In this document: piece by piece, positions 20,803 through 28,946 of the stretch
How the letters are laid out: each line of letters opens with the position of its first letter
Numbering within the stretch: the stretch's first letter is position 1
IMG/VR virus record: IMGVR_UViG_3300008012_000104
Span: 1-30,497 of that record
Strand: one strand, 5' to 3'
From: a virus
Length of the DNA stretch: 30,497 nt
Made by a program: the position numbers and the translations under genes
Notes under the pieces: model-generated
The model's input: only the letters and a program-made list of their open reading frames with translations
What the model was told of the DNA's origin: nothing
Databases searched by the model: none

Positions 20803-21130
20803 GAAAAGTTTCGTACGCCATTACTTAGAGCTATTGAATGGTATCTTGAAGCTGACTCCGCGTGAGCTAGATGCCTTGCTGCATTTCTTAGAGTACGACC
20901 AAGAAGTGGCATGCAGTATGCAAGCACGTAAGCACGTAGCAGAGGTGATGAGCTTCAAGAGCGTGTCGGTGCTAAACAACTATGTGAAGAGTTTAAAGGA
21001 CAAGCAGGTCATCTATAAGGATCGCAGTGGAGTGTATCGATACAACGACATTGTAAAACCTGACGGAACCCTTGAGTCTCTTACCTTCAAATTCATCGTC
21101 GCAGAAACCGCTGTTCAAGCTGGAGTATGA
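20777..21130 (+). CDS. Winged-helix-like putative regulator
   Basis: Residues 27-92 read LTPRELDALLHFLEYDQ, then ARKHVAEVMSFKSVSVLNNY, then VKSLKDKQVIYKDRSGVYRY. This is a helix-turn-helix with a beta wing, typical of transcription regulators. The start is supported by AGGAG four bases before it, an unusual Shine-Dalgarno-like sequence for this window, although it lies in the coding end of the preceding gene. A neighbouring HU/IHF-like gene suggests a control module at the head of the virion operon. Target unknown. Confidence 0.7.
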   Translation: MQLEIQTSKKSFVRHYLELLNGILKLTPRELDALLHFLEYDQEVACSMQARKHVAEVMSFKSVSVLNNYVKSLKDKQVIYKDRSGVYRYNDIVKPDGTLESLTFKFIVAETAVQAGV

Positions 21131-21275
21131 GATTCAAAGTCTCGATGTACTCTTTGCCTTTGAACTGCAAATGGCTGCTGAACTAGAAGGCCAGTCAGTA
21201 AACTACGAGACTCAGATTACTATAGGCCCCGAACACCCGACCATAACCTACTACGTATATGCCCCGCCCGAGTAA
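21072..21275 (+). CDS. 67-residue hypothetical protein
   Basis: The frame KPLFKLEYEIQSLDVLFAFE followed by LQMAAELEGQSVNYETQITI looks coding (helix then strands) and links two coupled genes. No ATG is available before residue 33; the TTG at 21072 is the formal start, but the true start may be nearer 21100. It overlaps its left neighbour by 59 bases and the HU-like gene by 17. No family recognised. Confidence 0.45.
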   Translation: MSLLPSNSSSQKPLFKLEYEIQSLDVLFAFELQMAAELEGQSVNYETQITIGPEHPTITYYVYAPPE

Positions 21276-21492
21276 AGTAATGCACGAAATCATCCTTGAG
21301 ATTGTTGAGGAAGACGGAGGCACGTATGATGAGGTGGCCGAGGTAGTAATGAGTCAGTTTGGATTTTTACGTAAGCACATGGAGAAGGGCGCCTTTAGTA
21401 CCGTGCGCCTACCATATCTCGGCAAGTTCTATGTCAAACCTGGGCGATTGTCAAAACTGAACCATGCGGTTATTCAGAGAAGAAAACTTTAA
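21259..21492 (+). CDS. HU/IHF-like DNA-binding protein
   Basis: The 77-residue sequence has an N-terminal helix pair (MHEIILEIVEEDGGTYDEVA, VVMSQFGFLRKHMEKG) and then STVRLPYLGKFYVKPGRLSK, where V.LP.LGKFYVKP matches the F.lpgfGkF.v hairpin that leads to the DNA-gripping arm in HU and IHF. The remaining arm is short. crAss-like phages carry a conserved IHF-like gene close to the terminase, which fits. It probably bends DNA in packaging or regulation. It overlaps the next gene by 29 bases. Confidence 0.75.
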   Translation: MPRPSKVMHEIILEIVEEDGGTYDEVAEVVMSQFGFLRKHMEKGAFSTVRLPYLGKFYVKPGRLSKLNHAVIQRRKL

Positions 21493-22027
21493 GGTAGTAG
21501 TAGACGTAGAGCTGAAACTCATCCCTGAGTTTAAAGCGCTGCTCACACGTGACCGGACGAAGGATAAGAAAGAGGCGCTCAAGGAGTTTAGCTACATCTA
21601 CTTTATCCACGACCATAAATCGCCCTACTACATTTATCCGGAAGACGAGCGGCGCTTACGCGTGTCCACAGATACAGGGTTGGGCAAAGACTATAAGCCC
21701 GATGACAAAGTCAAAGCAGCTATTGCAAAGTATTTGGAGCTGTCAAAAACTCCCACCCTTAAAAGTCTTGCATCTATTAGGGAGGGTCTTCTTACGAGCA
21801 GTCGGCTCATCGATACGCTACGTGAGCGCATTGATGCTGCTCTTGCTGATCCTGATTTGGAAGATATTGACCCTGTTACTCGTTCCGTTACACGCATGTT
21901 GGAGATTTCTGAAAAGCTCCCTAAGGCGATTGAGAACATTACCGTTCTTGAAGAGAAAGTCCGCAAGGAAGAGTCCAACGATACGCGTATTAAAGGTGGA
22001 GGTAAGAAAGGCCTCTTCGAAGATTGA
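21464..22027 (+). CDS. Conserved pre-terminase protein, possible small terminase
   Basis: The first 65 residues (VELKLIPEFKALLTRDRTKD, FSYIYFIHDHKSPYYIYPED) are typical of a protein found just before the large terminase in Bacteroidota phages. The rest (residues 75-187) is helical with a coiled-coil look (SRLIDTLRERIDAALADPD, AIENITVLEEKVRKEESND) and a KGGGKKGLFED end. A small terminase would be expected here, but the sequence has no clear helix-turn-helix. The assignment is by position. Its TGA is five bases before the terminase ATG. Confidence 0.65.
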   Translation: MRLFREENFKVVVDVELKLIPEFKALLTRDRTKDKKEALKEFSYIYFIHDHKSPYYIYPEDERRLRVSTDTGLGKDYKPDDKVKAAIAKYLELSKTPTLKSLASIREGLLTSSRLIDTLRERIDAALADPDLEDIDPVTRSVTRMLEISEKLPKAIENITVLEEKVRKEESNDTRIKGGGKKGLFED

Positions 22028-22032
22028 CGACA

Positions 22033-24042
22033 ATGTTGACTAACACCCGTGAATTCAATAGAGCAGGCCGTCATTTTCTAGAACATGGCTTCTACTGCGG
22101 CGACCCAGAGGGGTCTGCAGCATACTTTGAGTTTTGGGCAGAGCAGTTACGCCGGTGTACTGAGGGGTACACGGTAGGAGATGTGTCCATCACTGGACAC
22201 CATTACTTCTACTTGAATTACGTACAGATAAAGCTGACTGACAAGGGTAACAAGAAGATTTTGAGCTTCCCCAACTTCTGGGATGGGGACTATGAATACT
22301 TCTGGCTGCAGGAGATAGCCCGTAACGGGATCAAACCAGTAGACTATGAAAGGCTGAACCTTTCCACACACGTGGAAGAGGCTCATATGAATGGTGGGCG
22401 TCATATGATCGTAGGTAAGGCGCGTCGTAAGGGATTCTCTTATAAAAACGCTGCTCTTGTTACGAATACGTTCAATACGGAACGTAACAGCTACACCCTT
22501 TTATGCGCATTTGACAAGAAGTACTTGTACCCTAAAGGTATCATGGCAATGGTTACTGACAACATGAACTTCTTGAATGAGCATACCGGCTGGGCTAAAA
22601 GGCGCCAAGTTGTAGACAAGCAAAACCACCGCAGGGCCAGCTATTTAGAGTATATGTCGGGCCAGCAGGTGGAGAAGGGCTACAAGTCGGAAGTAGAGGC
22701 TATCACATTTAAAGACAACCCAGACGCTGCTCGTGGTAAAGATGCCTCCATCGTAATCTTCGAAGAGTGTGGCGCTTTTGACAATCTTAAAGCGTCATAC
22801 CTGGCAACTAAGCCAACTGTAGAGGATGGAGGTATCACCACGGGGCAGATGATTCTATTTGGTACGGGTGGTGACATGGCTGGAGGTACTATCGACTTTG
22901 AGAGTATGTTCTATAACCCAGAAGCATACAACCTCCTACCTATTACCAATATCTGGGACGAAAGCAGCGACCATACCACTTGTGGGTACTTCTTCCCGGC
23001 ATACAAAAACAAGATTGGGCATATGGACCACGATGGCAATAGCGATATTGCAGGTGCTCGCCAATCTGAGGAGGCTACACGAGAGCAAATCAAGCGTGAC
23101 GCGAAAGATGCGGGGGTGCTTGATAAGCACATTACCGAGTACCCTTTTACTCCCAAAGAAGCTTTCCTACAGCACAGTAGCAACGTATTCCCTACGGCTG
23201 CGTTGATTGAGCACCGCAATGAGCTAGTTCGCAGCGGTATGTTTAAGAGTTTGGCTGTAGCAGGGCACCTTGTAGAGGGTAAAGAAGGCGTCAAATTGCG
23301 TCCAGACGACCGACTACGCCCTGTAATGAAGTTTCCGGTACAACGTGGGGACGATACTACCGGATGTCCAGTAGTTTATCAGTCACCCTACAAGCAAAAT
23401 GGCGAGGTACCACGTGATTTGTACATCATCGTGCATGACCCTTACGCCCAGGATGGCTATGGCACGTCTCTAGGAGCCGCATACGTCATAAAACGTGTAA
23501 ATACGCTTAGTCAGCCGGACGATATGATTGTTGCTTCCTATGTAGGACGTCCTGATACGCAGGATGAGTACAACTATAACCTATTTTTGCTAGCAAAGTA
23601 TTATAATGCACGTATAGGTTTCGAGAATGACCGAGGTGAGATCATTCCTTATGCCAAGCGTCATAAACTAATGCAGTATCTGATGCCGGAGGTAGAAATC
23701 TTCGACAAAACAGACAACGTTCGGATACGCAAGCTGGGCCGTAGCTACGGTATGAGCATGGGTAGCAAAGAACGCAAAGGGCAAGCAGAAATTTACTTAC
23801 GAGACTGGCTCAAGACACCGAGAGGTCGTGATGAGCAAGGTGAGCAAAAACTCAACTTGCATTTCATTTACGATATAGCACTTATCGATGAGCTAGTAAA
23901 GTACAACAGGCGCGGAAACTTTGACCGGGTATCCGCCTTGCTGGTAGGCATGTTCCATCTGAAGGATCTGCATACAAAAGAAGTTCAGTTAGTAGAGCAA
24001 CAGAGCGAAAACACTTTTTTTGATCGAGCCTTCTTCTCATAA
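22033..24042 (+). CDS. terL: Terminase large subunit
   Basis: The ATG at 22033 (MLTNTREF) is chosen; the in-frame TTG at 22024 is inside the previous gene. Of 669 residues, the ATPase domain has the Walker A-like GKARRKGFSYK (128-138), Walker B IVIFEECG (240-247) with the catalytic Glu, and LFGTGG (motif III, about 275). The RNase H-like nuclease domain has IVHDPYAQDGYG (Asp469), ARIGFENDRG (Glu531) and NFDRVSALL (Asp631). It drives DNA into the procapsid through the portal and cuts the concatemer. Size and the noncanonical Walker A fit crAss-like terminases. Confidence 0.93.
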   Translation: MLTNTREFNRAGRHFLEHGFYCGDPEGSAAYFEFWAEQLRRCTEGYTVGDVSITGHHYFYLNYVQIKLTDKGNKKILSFPNFWDGDYEYFWLQEIARNGIKPVDYERLNLSTHVEEAHMNGGRHMIVGKARRKGFSYKNAALVTNTFNTERNSYTLLCAFDKKYLYPKGIMAMVTDNMNFLNEHTGWAKRRQVVDKQNHRRASYLEYMSGQQVEKGYKSEVEAITFKDNPDAARGKDASIVIFEECGAFDNLKASYLATKPTVEDGGITTGQMILFGTGGDMAGGTIDFESMFYNPEAYNLLPITNIWDESSDHTTCGYFFPAYKNKIGHMDHDGNSDIAGARQSEEATREQIKRDAKDAGVLDKHITEYPFTPKEAFLQHSSNVFPTAALIEHRNELVRSGMFKSLAVAGHLVEGKEGVKLRPDDRLRPVMKFPVQRGDDTTGCPVVYQSPYKQNGEVPRDLYIIVHDPYAQDGYGTSLGAAYVIKRVNTLSQPDDMIVASYVGRPDTQDEYNYNLFLLAKYYNARIGFENDRGEIIPYAKRHKLMQYLMPEVEIFDKTDNVRIRKLGRSYGMSMGSKERKGQAEIYLRDWLKTPRGRDEQGEQKLNLHFIYDIALIDELVKYNRRGNFDRVSALLVGMFHLKDLHTKEVQLVEQQSENTFFDRAFFS

Positions 24043-24053
24043 AACGCATACGG

Positions 24054-26255
24054 ATGTTTCAAATCCCTAAACAAAAAATTGCTAGGTCTCGCAAGACTAA
24101 AGACTGGGCTAAAGAGTGCATTCGTGCATTCATCAACCGCAGCAGCTTTAGTACGAGCACCAAGCACACGTTGCAGACGTACTACGAAGCCTATAACGGT
24201 AATATCCGTGAGGCAGACTACAACTATGTTACCAATCCTTACAACAGTGAGGCTTGGGCAAAGAAGAACTTCCCTGCACGTCTGAGGAACTATAACATCA
24301 TCAAGCCGGTAGTTGACCTGCTCTTAGGTGAGAAAGCTAAGCGTCCCATGGCTTATCAGGTGGTTGTACGCAATGCGGATATCGAATCACGCTTTGACAA
24401 GTACCGCCAGCAGCAGTTTAAGGAGTACTTAGAGCAAGTCTTTATCAATGAGGCGAACGCACAGGGTATGGAAACGGGGCAGGAGTCCCAAGAGATGCCT
24501 GTTGCTGAGGAGTACATGGAGCAGGTACTCAGTAACTACCGCGATTCTCGTGCCATCATAGGTCAAGAGGTATTGAACTACCTATTCGACTGGCTGAACT
24601 TTGAAGATAAGAGCCAGCGTTTGTTCTTTGACTGGCTTATTGCCGGTGAGTGCTATACGTACAAGGACGTATGTATGAACGACGTTGAGTATGATGTCGT
24701 GTCGCCTTTGGATATTGACTATGAGAAAGGACCAGATGTAGAGTTCATTGAAGACGCTGATTGGGTCGTCCGCCGCCAAATCATGTCGGTAAACCAAGTT
24801 GTAGACCGCTTCTATGATGTGTTGAGCAGCAAAGACATTGACCGACTCGAAGCTCCGCATGGTAAATACCGAGATAGCAGCTACGGAGGTGTGCAGAGTA
24901 TGTTCATCAACAAGCCAGAGGACGATGAGTCCGACCGTATGGTGGAGGTATTGCACGTTTGCTGGAAGTCCTTTAGCCGTGTAGGTATTCTCAAGTTCAC
25001 TGATGAGTTAGGGCAGGAGCAGGAGATGGTAGTTGACGAGTCCTACAAAAAAGAGGAGGGCGAGGATATTACCTACTACTGGGTGAACGAGGTATGGGAA
25101 GGATACCAGATCGATAAAGACATCTATGTATCTCACCAACCGCATCCGGTGCAGCGCAATGAAATGAATAACATTTCTGTCTGCAAGCTGCCATACAACG
25201 GTCGTGTGTACAGCAATCGACACAGCGACAACATCAGTGTGTGTAGCATGGGCTTGGCGTATCAGGTGCTTTACAACGTATTCCACTACCGACTGGAGCT
25301 GTCTATTGCTAAGAACAAGGACAAGATTATGCTGATGGAGATGAACACCATCCCCAAACGCCATGGGTGGGATGAGGAGAAGTTCATGTACTACGCAGAT
25401 GCTATGGGTTTTGCCTTTATTGACTCTACAGCAGAGGGCAAGAACAACGAGCGCGTGACATTCAACCAGTATCAGGTACTGGATATGTCCTTAGGTCAGT
25501 ATATCGCTGCACAGTTCCAGCTTTTGCAGGCTATCAAGACGGAGTGGGAGGAGATGATTGGTATTAGCCGGCAGCGAAAGGGTCAGGTGAAAACCTCTGA
25601 TGGTGTGGGCACCACTGAGCGTGCCATTTTCCAGTCTTCTGTCATTAGCGAGGAGCTGTTCCGCCGGTTTGAGAACTTCATTGAGCGCGAATACTTGGGC
25701 TTGCTAGATACAAGCAAGATTGCGTGGCGTGAAGGCAAGAAGATGACTTATGTGACAAGCGATTTGCGTACAGCTATGATCAACATTGACCCTGAGGAGT
25801 ATCAAGAAGCGGAGTACGGTGTCTTTGTCAAGAACAATAGCCGCGAGCAAGACAAGCTCCAACAGCTCAAAGGTCTTGCACAGGCATTTGCGCAGAACGG
25901 ACAACAGCCCGGTACGATTGCAGAAATCCTCGATACTAACAACTTCAGCAAAATCAAGACACTCTTGGCAGAGGTTGATAGCAAGCAGCAGGAAATGCAG
26001 CAGCAACAACAGCAGATGCAGCAACAACAGCAGCAGGCACAGATGCAAGCCCAACAACAGATGCAAGCTGAGAAGCAGCAGTTTGAGGCTGATCAAAATG
26101 AGCGCGATAGAGCTGTTAAGGTAGAGTTGAAGAAGATGGACCTTGCTGCTAAGATGACTACTGATGCCGATGGTAACGGGCGTAAGGATGAAATTGACAA
26201 GGCAAGGCTGGAGGTGGAGCGTCAAAAAGTAGACCTCCAAAGGCAAAAAGGTTGA
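24054..26255 (+). CDS. Portal protein
   Basis: The 733-residue protein follows the terminase by 11 bases. The N-terminal part holds YYEAYNGNIREADYNYVTNP and LRNYNIIKPVVDLLLGEKAK, the typical opening of large portal proteins of crAss-like and related phages. Residues 440-540 (FHYRLELSIAKNKDKIMLME, GQYIAAQFQLLQAIKTEWEE, MIGISRQRKGQVKTSDGVGT) match the stem and wing region. The C-terminal 110 residues are glutamine- and charged-residue-rich (a Q tract near residues 645-685) and probably form the barrel or a tail into the capsid. It makes the dodecameric DNA entry ring. Confidence 0.9.
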   Translation: MFQIPKQKIARSRKTKDWAKECIRAFINRSSFSTSTKHTLQTYYEAYNGNIREADYNYVTNPYNSEAWAKKNFPARLRNYNIIKPVVDLLLGEKAKRPMAYQVVVRNADIESRFDKYRQQQFKEYLEQVFINEANAQGMETGQESQEMPVAEEYMEQVLSNYRDSRAIIGQEVLNYLFDWLNFEDKSQRLFFDWLIAGECYTYKDVCMNDVEYDVVSPLDIDYEKGPDVEFIEDADWVVRRQIMSVNQVVDRFYDVLSSKDIDRLEAPHGKYRDSSYGGVQSMFINKPEDDESDRMVEVLHVCWKSFSRVGILKFTDELGQEQEMVVDESYKKEEGEDITYYWVNEVWEGYQIDKDIYVSHQPHPVQRNEMNNISVCKLPYNGRVYSNRHSDNISVCSMGLAYQVLYNVFHYRLELSIAKNKDKIMLMEMNTIPKRHGWDEEKFMYYADAMGFAFIDSTAEGKNNERVTFNQYQVLDMSLGQYIAAQFQLLQAIKTEWEEMIGISRQRKGQVKTSDGVGTTERAIFQSSVISEELFRRFENFIEREYLGLLDTSKIAWREGKKMTYVTSDLRTAMINIDPEEYQEAEYGVFVKNNSREQDKLQQLKGLAQAFAQNGQQPGTIAEILDTNNFSKIKTLLAEVDSKQQEMQQQQQQMQQQQQQAQMQAQQQMQAEKQQFEADQNERDRAVKVELKKMDLAAKMTTDADGNGRKDEIDKARLEVERQKVDLQRQKG
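25984..26095 (+). repeat. CAG/CAA-rich low-complexity tract in the portal gene
   Basis: The sequence alternates CAG, CAA and ATG codons and encodes repeated QMQQQQQ units in the portal C-terminus. Synonymous mixing of CAG and CAA avoids a pure triplet run. The antisense strand gives a spurious leucine-rich frame. Confidence 0.8.
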
Positions 26256-26312
26256 TATTAGTAAAATAAACGTTTCTCATAGGAAATCCGTCATATAATT
26301 CGGTATATCAAA

Positions 26313-26320
26313 TACTTTTG
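26313..26320 (+). promoter_or_regulatory. TAnnTTTG box before the scaffold-like gene
   Basis: TACTTTTG fits the Bacteroidota -7 element and is followed by TAGCA and the ATG at 26326. The spacing would put the transcript start next to the ATG. The 70-base gap after the portal is otherwise A/T-rich without a terminator. It suggests an internal promoter for the scaffold and capsid genes. Confidence 0.5.
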
Positions 26321-26325
26321 TAGCA

Positions 26326-27417
26326 ATGGCAGAAGAAAAATCACTCGATTTAAGTCAGGTAAGCGTAGCAAACCTGCTTAATGACCAAGCCCCAGCGAGT
26401 ATCCCTACTCCCGAGGCGGCAGTTGAAGAAGAGGCGCCTGTAGAAGAAGTTGCAGAGCCTGAAGTTGAACAACAAGAAGAGGTAGAAGAACCAGCAGCTG
26501 AGGAAGTTGCTGATGAGCCTGCCGCTGAACCAGAAGCAGAAACCTCAGACGAACCGGAAGCGGGGGAAGAGGAAGAAGCGAGCATTATTGACACTCTGCG
26601 CCAGAAAATGGGCTATGATGTCCAAGGCGAGTTTGGTGAAGACTACGACGGTGTTGTAGGATTTACTCAAGCAGTAGCTCAGGAGATTGCTAAAGAGCAG
26701 CTTGATGCAGTGTTCTCACAGTTCCCAGACGTAGAGCAGTACTTGCAGTACCGCTATAACGGTGGGGATTCTAAGAAATACTTTGAGGCTACCAATCCAA
26801 ACGTGGATTTTGGAGCCATTGAGCTGAGTGATGAAGATGTCTCTATGCAGCGTATGGTAGTCCAGGAGTTCTTGCAACGTCAGGGCTATACCGCTGAAGA
26901 GATTTCTGAAACGGTTCAAGAGTATGTGGATGCCGGTATTCTTATGGGTCAGGCTAACCGCAGCTTAGGAAAGCTCAAAGCAGCTCAGGAGCGTGAAGCG
27001 AAGGAGTTGGTAGAGCAACAGCGAAAGCAGGCTGAGGAAAATCAACGGCAAGTCCAGCAACAATGGGCAAGCATTCGTGACACGATTGACCAAGGCGTAG
27101 TACGGGGATTCCAAATCCCTACAGCGGATCGCAATAAGTTCTTCTCATGGATGAGCGATGCCGTAGATAATCAAGGACGCACTCAACGTTTGATTGAGCG
27201 TGAAAGCATGGACTTGGAAACTCAAGTCGCAATGGAATACTTGCTTTGGAAGAAATTCGACCTCAACAAGCTTGTGTCCAACACACAGAATACCAAGAAA
27301 GCAAAGAATTTAAAGGAAAAGCTGCAGCAGCGTAAGCCATCCAATCAGCGTATGAAGGGAGGGCAGACCGCATACAAGGCACCAAAGAAACTTCCCTCAT
27401 TGAAAGATCTTTTATAA
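26326..27417 (+). CDS. Acidic scaffold-like head protein
   Basis: Residues 20-88 are dominated by Glu, Ala, Pro and Val (EEEAPVEEVAEPEVEQQEEV), likely disordered. The middle is helical (KLKAAQEREAKELVEQQRKQ) and the end is basic (KAKNLKEKLQQRKPSNQRMK, then PKKLPSLKDLL). Length (363) and position between portal and major capsid are those of a scaffolding protein, whose basic C-terminus usually binds the shell. No protease gene is visible nearby. Identification is by architecture and place, not by motif. Confidence 0.75.
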   Translation: MAEEKSLDLSQVSVANLLNDQAPASIPTPEAAVEEEAPVEEVAEPEVEQQEEVEEPAAEEVADEPAAEPEAETSDEPEAGEEEEASIIDTLRQKMGYDVQGEFGEDYDGVVGFTQAVAQEIAKEQLDAVFSQFPDVEQYLQYRYNGGDSKKYFEATNPNVDFGAIELSDEDVSMQRMVVQEFLQRQGYTAEEISETVQEYVDAGILMGQANRSLGKLKAAQEREAKELVEQQRKQAEENQRQVQQQWASIRDTIDQGVVRGFQIPTADRNKFFSWMSDAVDNQGRTQRLIERESMDLETQVAMEYLLWKKFDLNKLVSNTQNTKKAKNLKEKLQQRKPSNQRMKGGQTAYKAPKKLPSLKDLL

Positions 27418-27440
27418 CCCTTAATTCTAAACTTTAGACC

Positions 27441-28868
27441 ATGTCTGCTGACAACATTAAGAAGCTACGTCTTTACGAAGACACCTTCAACTCGTCTGCT
27501 ATGACTGATGAGAACAGCCTCGCCGCTGCGCTCCTCACTCAACCGGACGTTCTCTCCCCTGTTATCACCCACCTCGCTGGACAAGAGGACAAGCGTTTCC
27601 CGCTTTCTTACTTGACTGAGGGTATGGGTGCAACTAAGTACATCAACGACATTGAGTACGATTACCCAGTGATGGGCCGTATGAACAAGGCGTTGGAGTG
27701 CAAGGCTCAATCCGGTACTGGAGCGAACCACACCCGAATTAAACTGACCTTTAATGAGCGTTGGTTCGTGCGCCAGTACATCATCGAAGCTCCAGACGGA
27801 ACTCAGCTCCGTATTATGGACGACCCCACTCCTGTGGCGGACGGCTATGAGTACAGCTGTCAGTTGGTTGCTGCTGATGGTGCCGGTGTTAACGGTTCTG
27901 CTTTCACAAACAAGCTGTTCGTTCAGTTGTACGCACCTGCTGCAATGAGCGGATCACGCGGAAACGAGAGCCACTGGGTTGCTCCTTCCAAGATGCGTAA
28001 CCAAATCAGCTTGATTCGTAAGTCTTACGCATACGAGGGTAACATGCCTGACCGTGTGGTGAACTTCGAGTTCAATGTTGGTGGCCGCTCTACTAACCTC
28101 TGGTATGACTTCGAGGAGTACCAGCACATGCTCCGTTGGAAGGAAGAAACCGAATACGCACTGTGGTACTCTCAGTACAACCGTGACTCTAACGGTATCA
28201 TCCACTTGAAGGACGATAACGGTAAGCCGATTACTCTCGGTTCTGGTGTCCTCGAGCAGATTCCTAACGTGGATACTTACTCTGAGTTGACCGCGTCTAA
28301 GATTAAGTCTGTTGTCCGTGACGCTTTGTATGGCGCTACCGATGCTCAGCAGATGAACATCACTCTCTTCACCGGTATCGGTGGTATGGAAGAGTTTGAC
28401 AACGCGATGAAGAACGAGATTCAGGCCGGTACGTACATCAAGAACACTGATCCTTCTAGCTTCATTGGTGGAAGCGGGTCTAACTTGATGCTCGGCGGTT
28501 ACTTCACGTCTTACCAGCACATCGATGGTCACGTAATCACTGTTCGCCACTTGCCTCTGTTTGACCACGGAGCACGTGCCTTGAACAGCGACCGTCACCC
28601 GGTTACTGGTTTGCCGCTTGAGTCTTACCGTATGGTCTTCCTCGATATGAGCACCTACGATGGTGAGCGTAATGTCCAGTACATCTCCCGTAAGGGCCGT
28701 GAGTTGGTCCGTTGGGCTGTGGCTGGTGCATCTGTGCCTCCTGGCTTCGGTGGAAACGCTCTCCGTGCGACTGACGTTGATGGCTCTGCTGTCCACTTCA
28801 TGAAGGAGTGTGGTGTGGCTATTCGCCGCGCAACCAATTGCTTGCACCTCGAGTGCACTAAGAGCTAA
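27441..28868 (+). CDS. Major capsid protein (HK97 fold, predicted)
   Basis: This 475-residue protein follows the scaffold-like gene and precedes a strong terminator. It begins MSADNIKKLRLYEDTFNSSA and includes LRIMDDPTPVADGYEYSCQL, FNVGGRSTNLWYDFEEYQHM and GGSGSNLMLGGYFTSYQHID. The size and placement match crAss-like capsid proteins. Codons are strongly biased to AAC, GAC, TAC, TTC, CGT and GGT compared with neighbouring genes, as expected for the most abundant protein. The leader holds TAACCCTTAATTC, a motif shared with a few other genes. No N-terminal propeptide signal is obvious. Confidence 0.88.
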   Translation: MSADNIKKLRLYEDTFNSSAMTDENSLAAALLTQPDVLSPVITHLAGQEDKRFPLSYLTEGMGATKYINDIEYDYPVMGRMNKALECKAQSGTGANHTRIKLTFNERWFVRQYIIEAPDGTQLRIMDDPTPVADGYEYSCQLVAADGAGVNGSAFTNKLFVQLYAPAAMSGSRGNESHWVAPSKMRNQISLIRKSYAYEGNMPDRVVNFEFNVGGRSTNLWYDFEEYQHMLRWKEETEYALWYSQYNRDSNGIIHLKDDNGKPITLGSGVLEQIPNVDTYSELTASKIKSVVRDALYGATDAQQMNITLFTGIGGMEEFDNAMKNEIQAGTYIKNTDPSSFIGGSGSNLMLGGYFTSYQHIDGHVITVRHLPLFDHGARALNSDRHPVTGLPLESYRMVFLDMSTYDGERNVQYISRKGRELVRWAVAGASVPPGFGGNALRATDVDGSAVHFMKECGVAIRRATNCLHLECTKS

Positions 28869-28886
28869 TCTTAGCGTCTGATTCGG

Positions 28887-28920
28887 AAGGGGGAGGGAAT
28901 GGTCCTCCCCCTTTCTTTTA
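28887..28920 (+). terminator. Strong terminator after the capsid gene
   Basis: AAGGGGGAGG pairs perfectly with CCTCCCCCTT around the loop GAATGGT (ten pairs), followed by TCTTTTA. It starts 18 bases after the capsid stop. It lets capsid message end before the lower-expressed head-completion genes, which presumably rely on read-through or a new promoter. Confidence 0.9.
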
Positions 28921-28946
28921 CTAGAAACTCATTAGATACAATAGAT

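Noticed and set aside
25704-26246. Leucine-rich antisense frame under the portal 3' end
   Set aside because: It mirrors the CAG/CAA glutamine tract (CTG/TTG on the other strand) and has no independent start context.
27954-28847. Long antisense frame of 297 codons across the capsid gene
   Set aside because: It is created by the strong codon bias of the capsid gene; the product is composition-skewed, lacks motifs and lies opposite a gene with clear support.
28899-28946. Upstream start for the post-capsid gene
   Set aside because: The start would lie inside the terminator stem and add a 16-residue extension with no conserved look; the ATG at 28947 is preferred.
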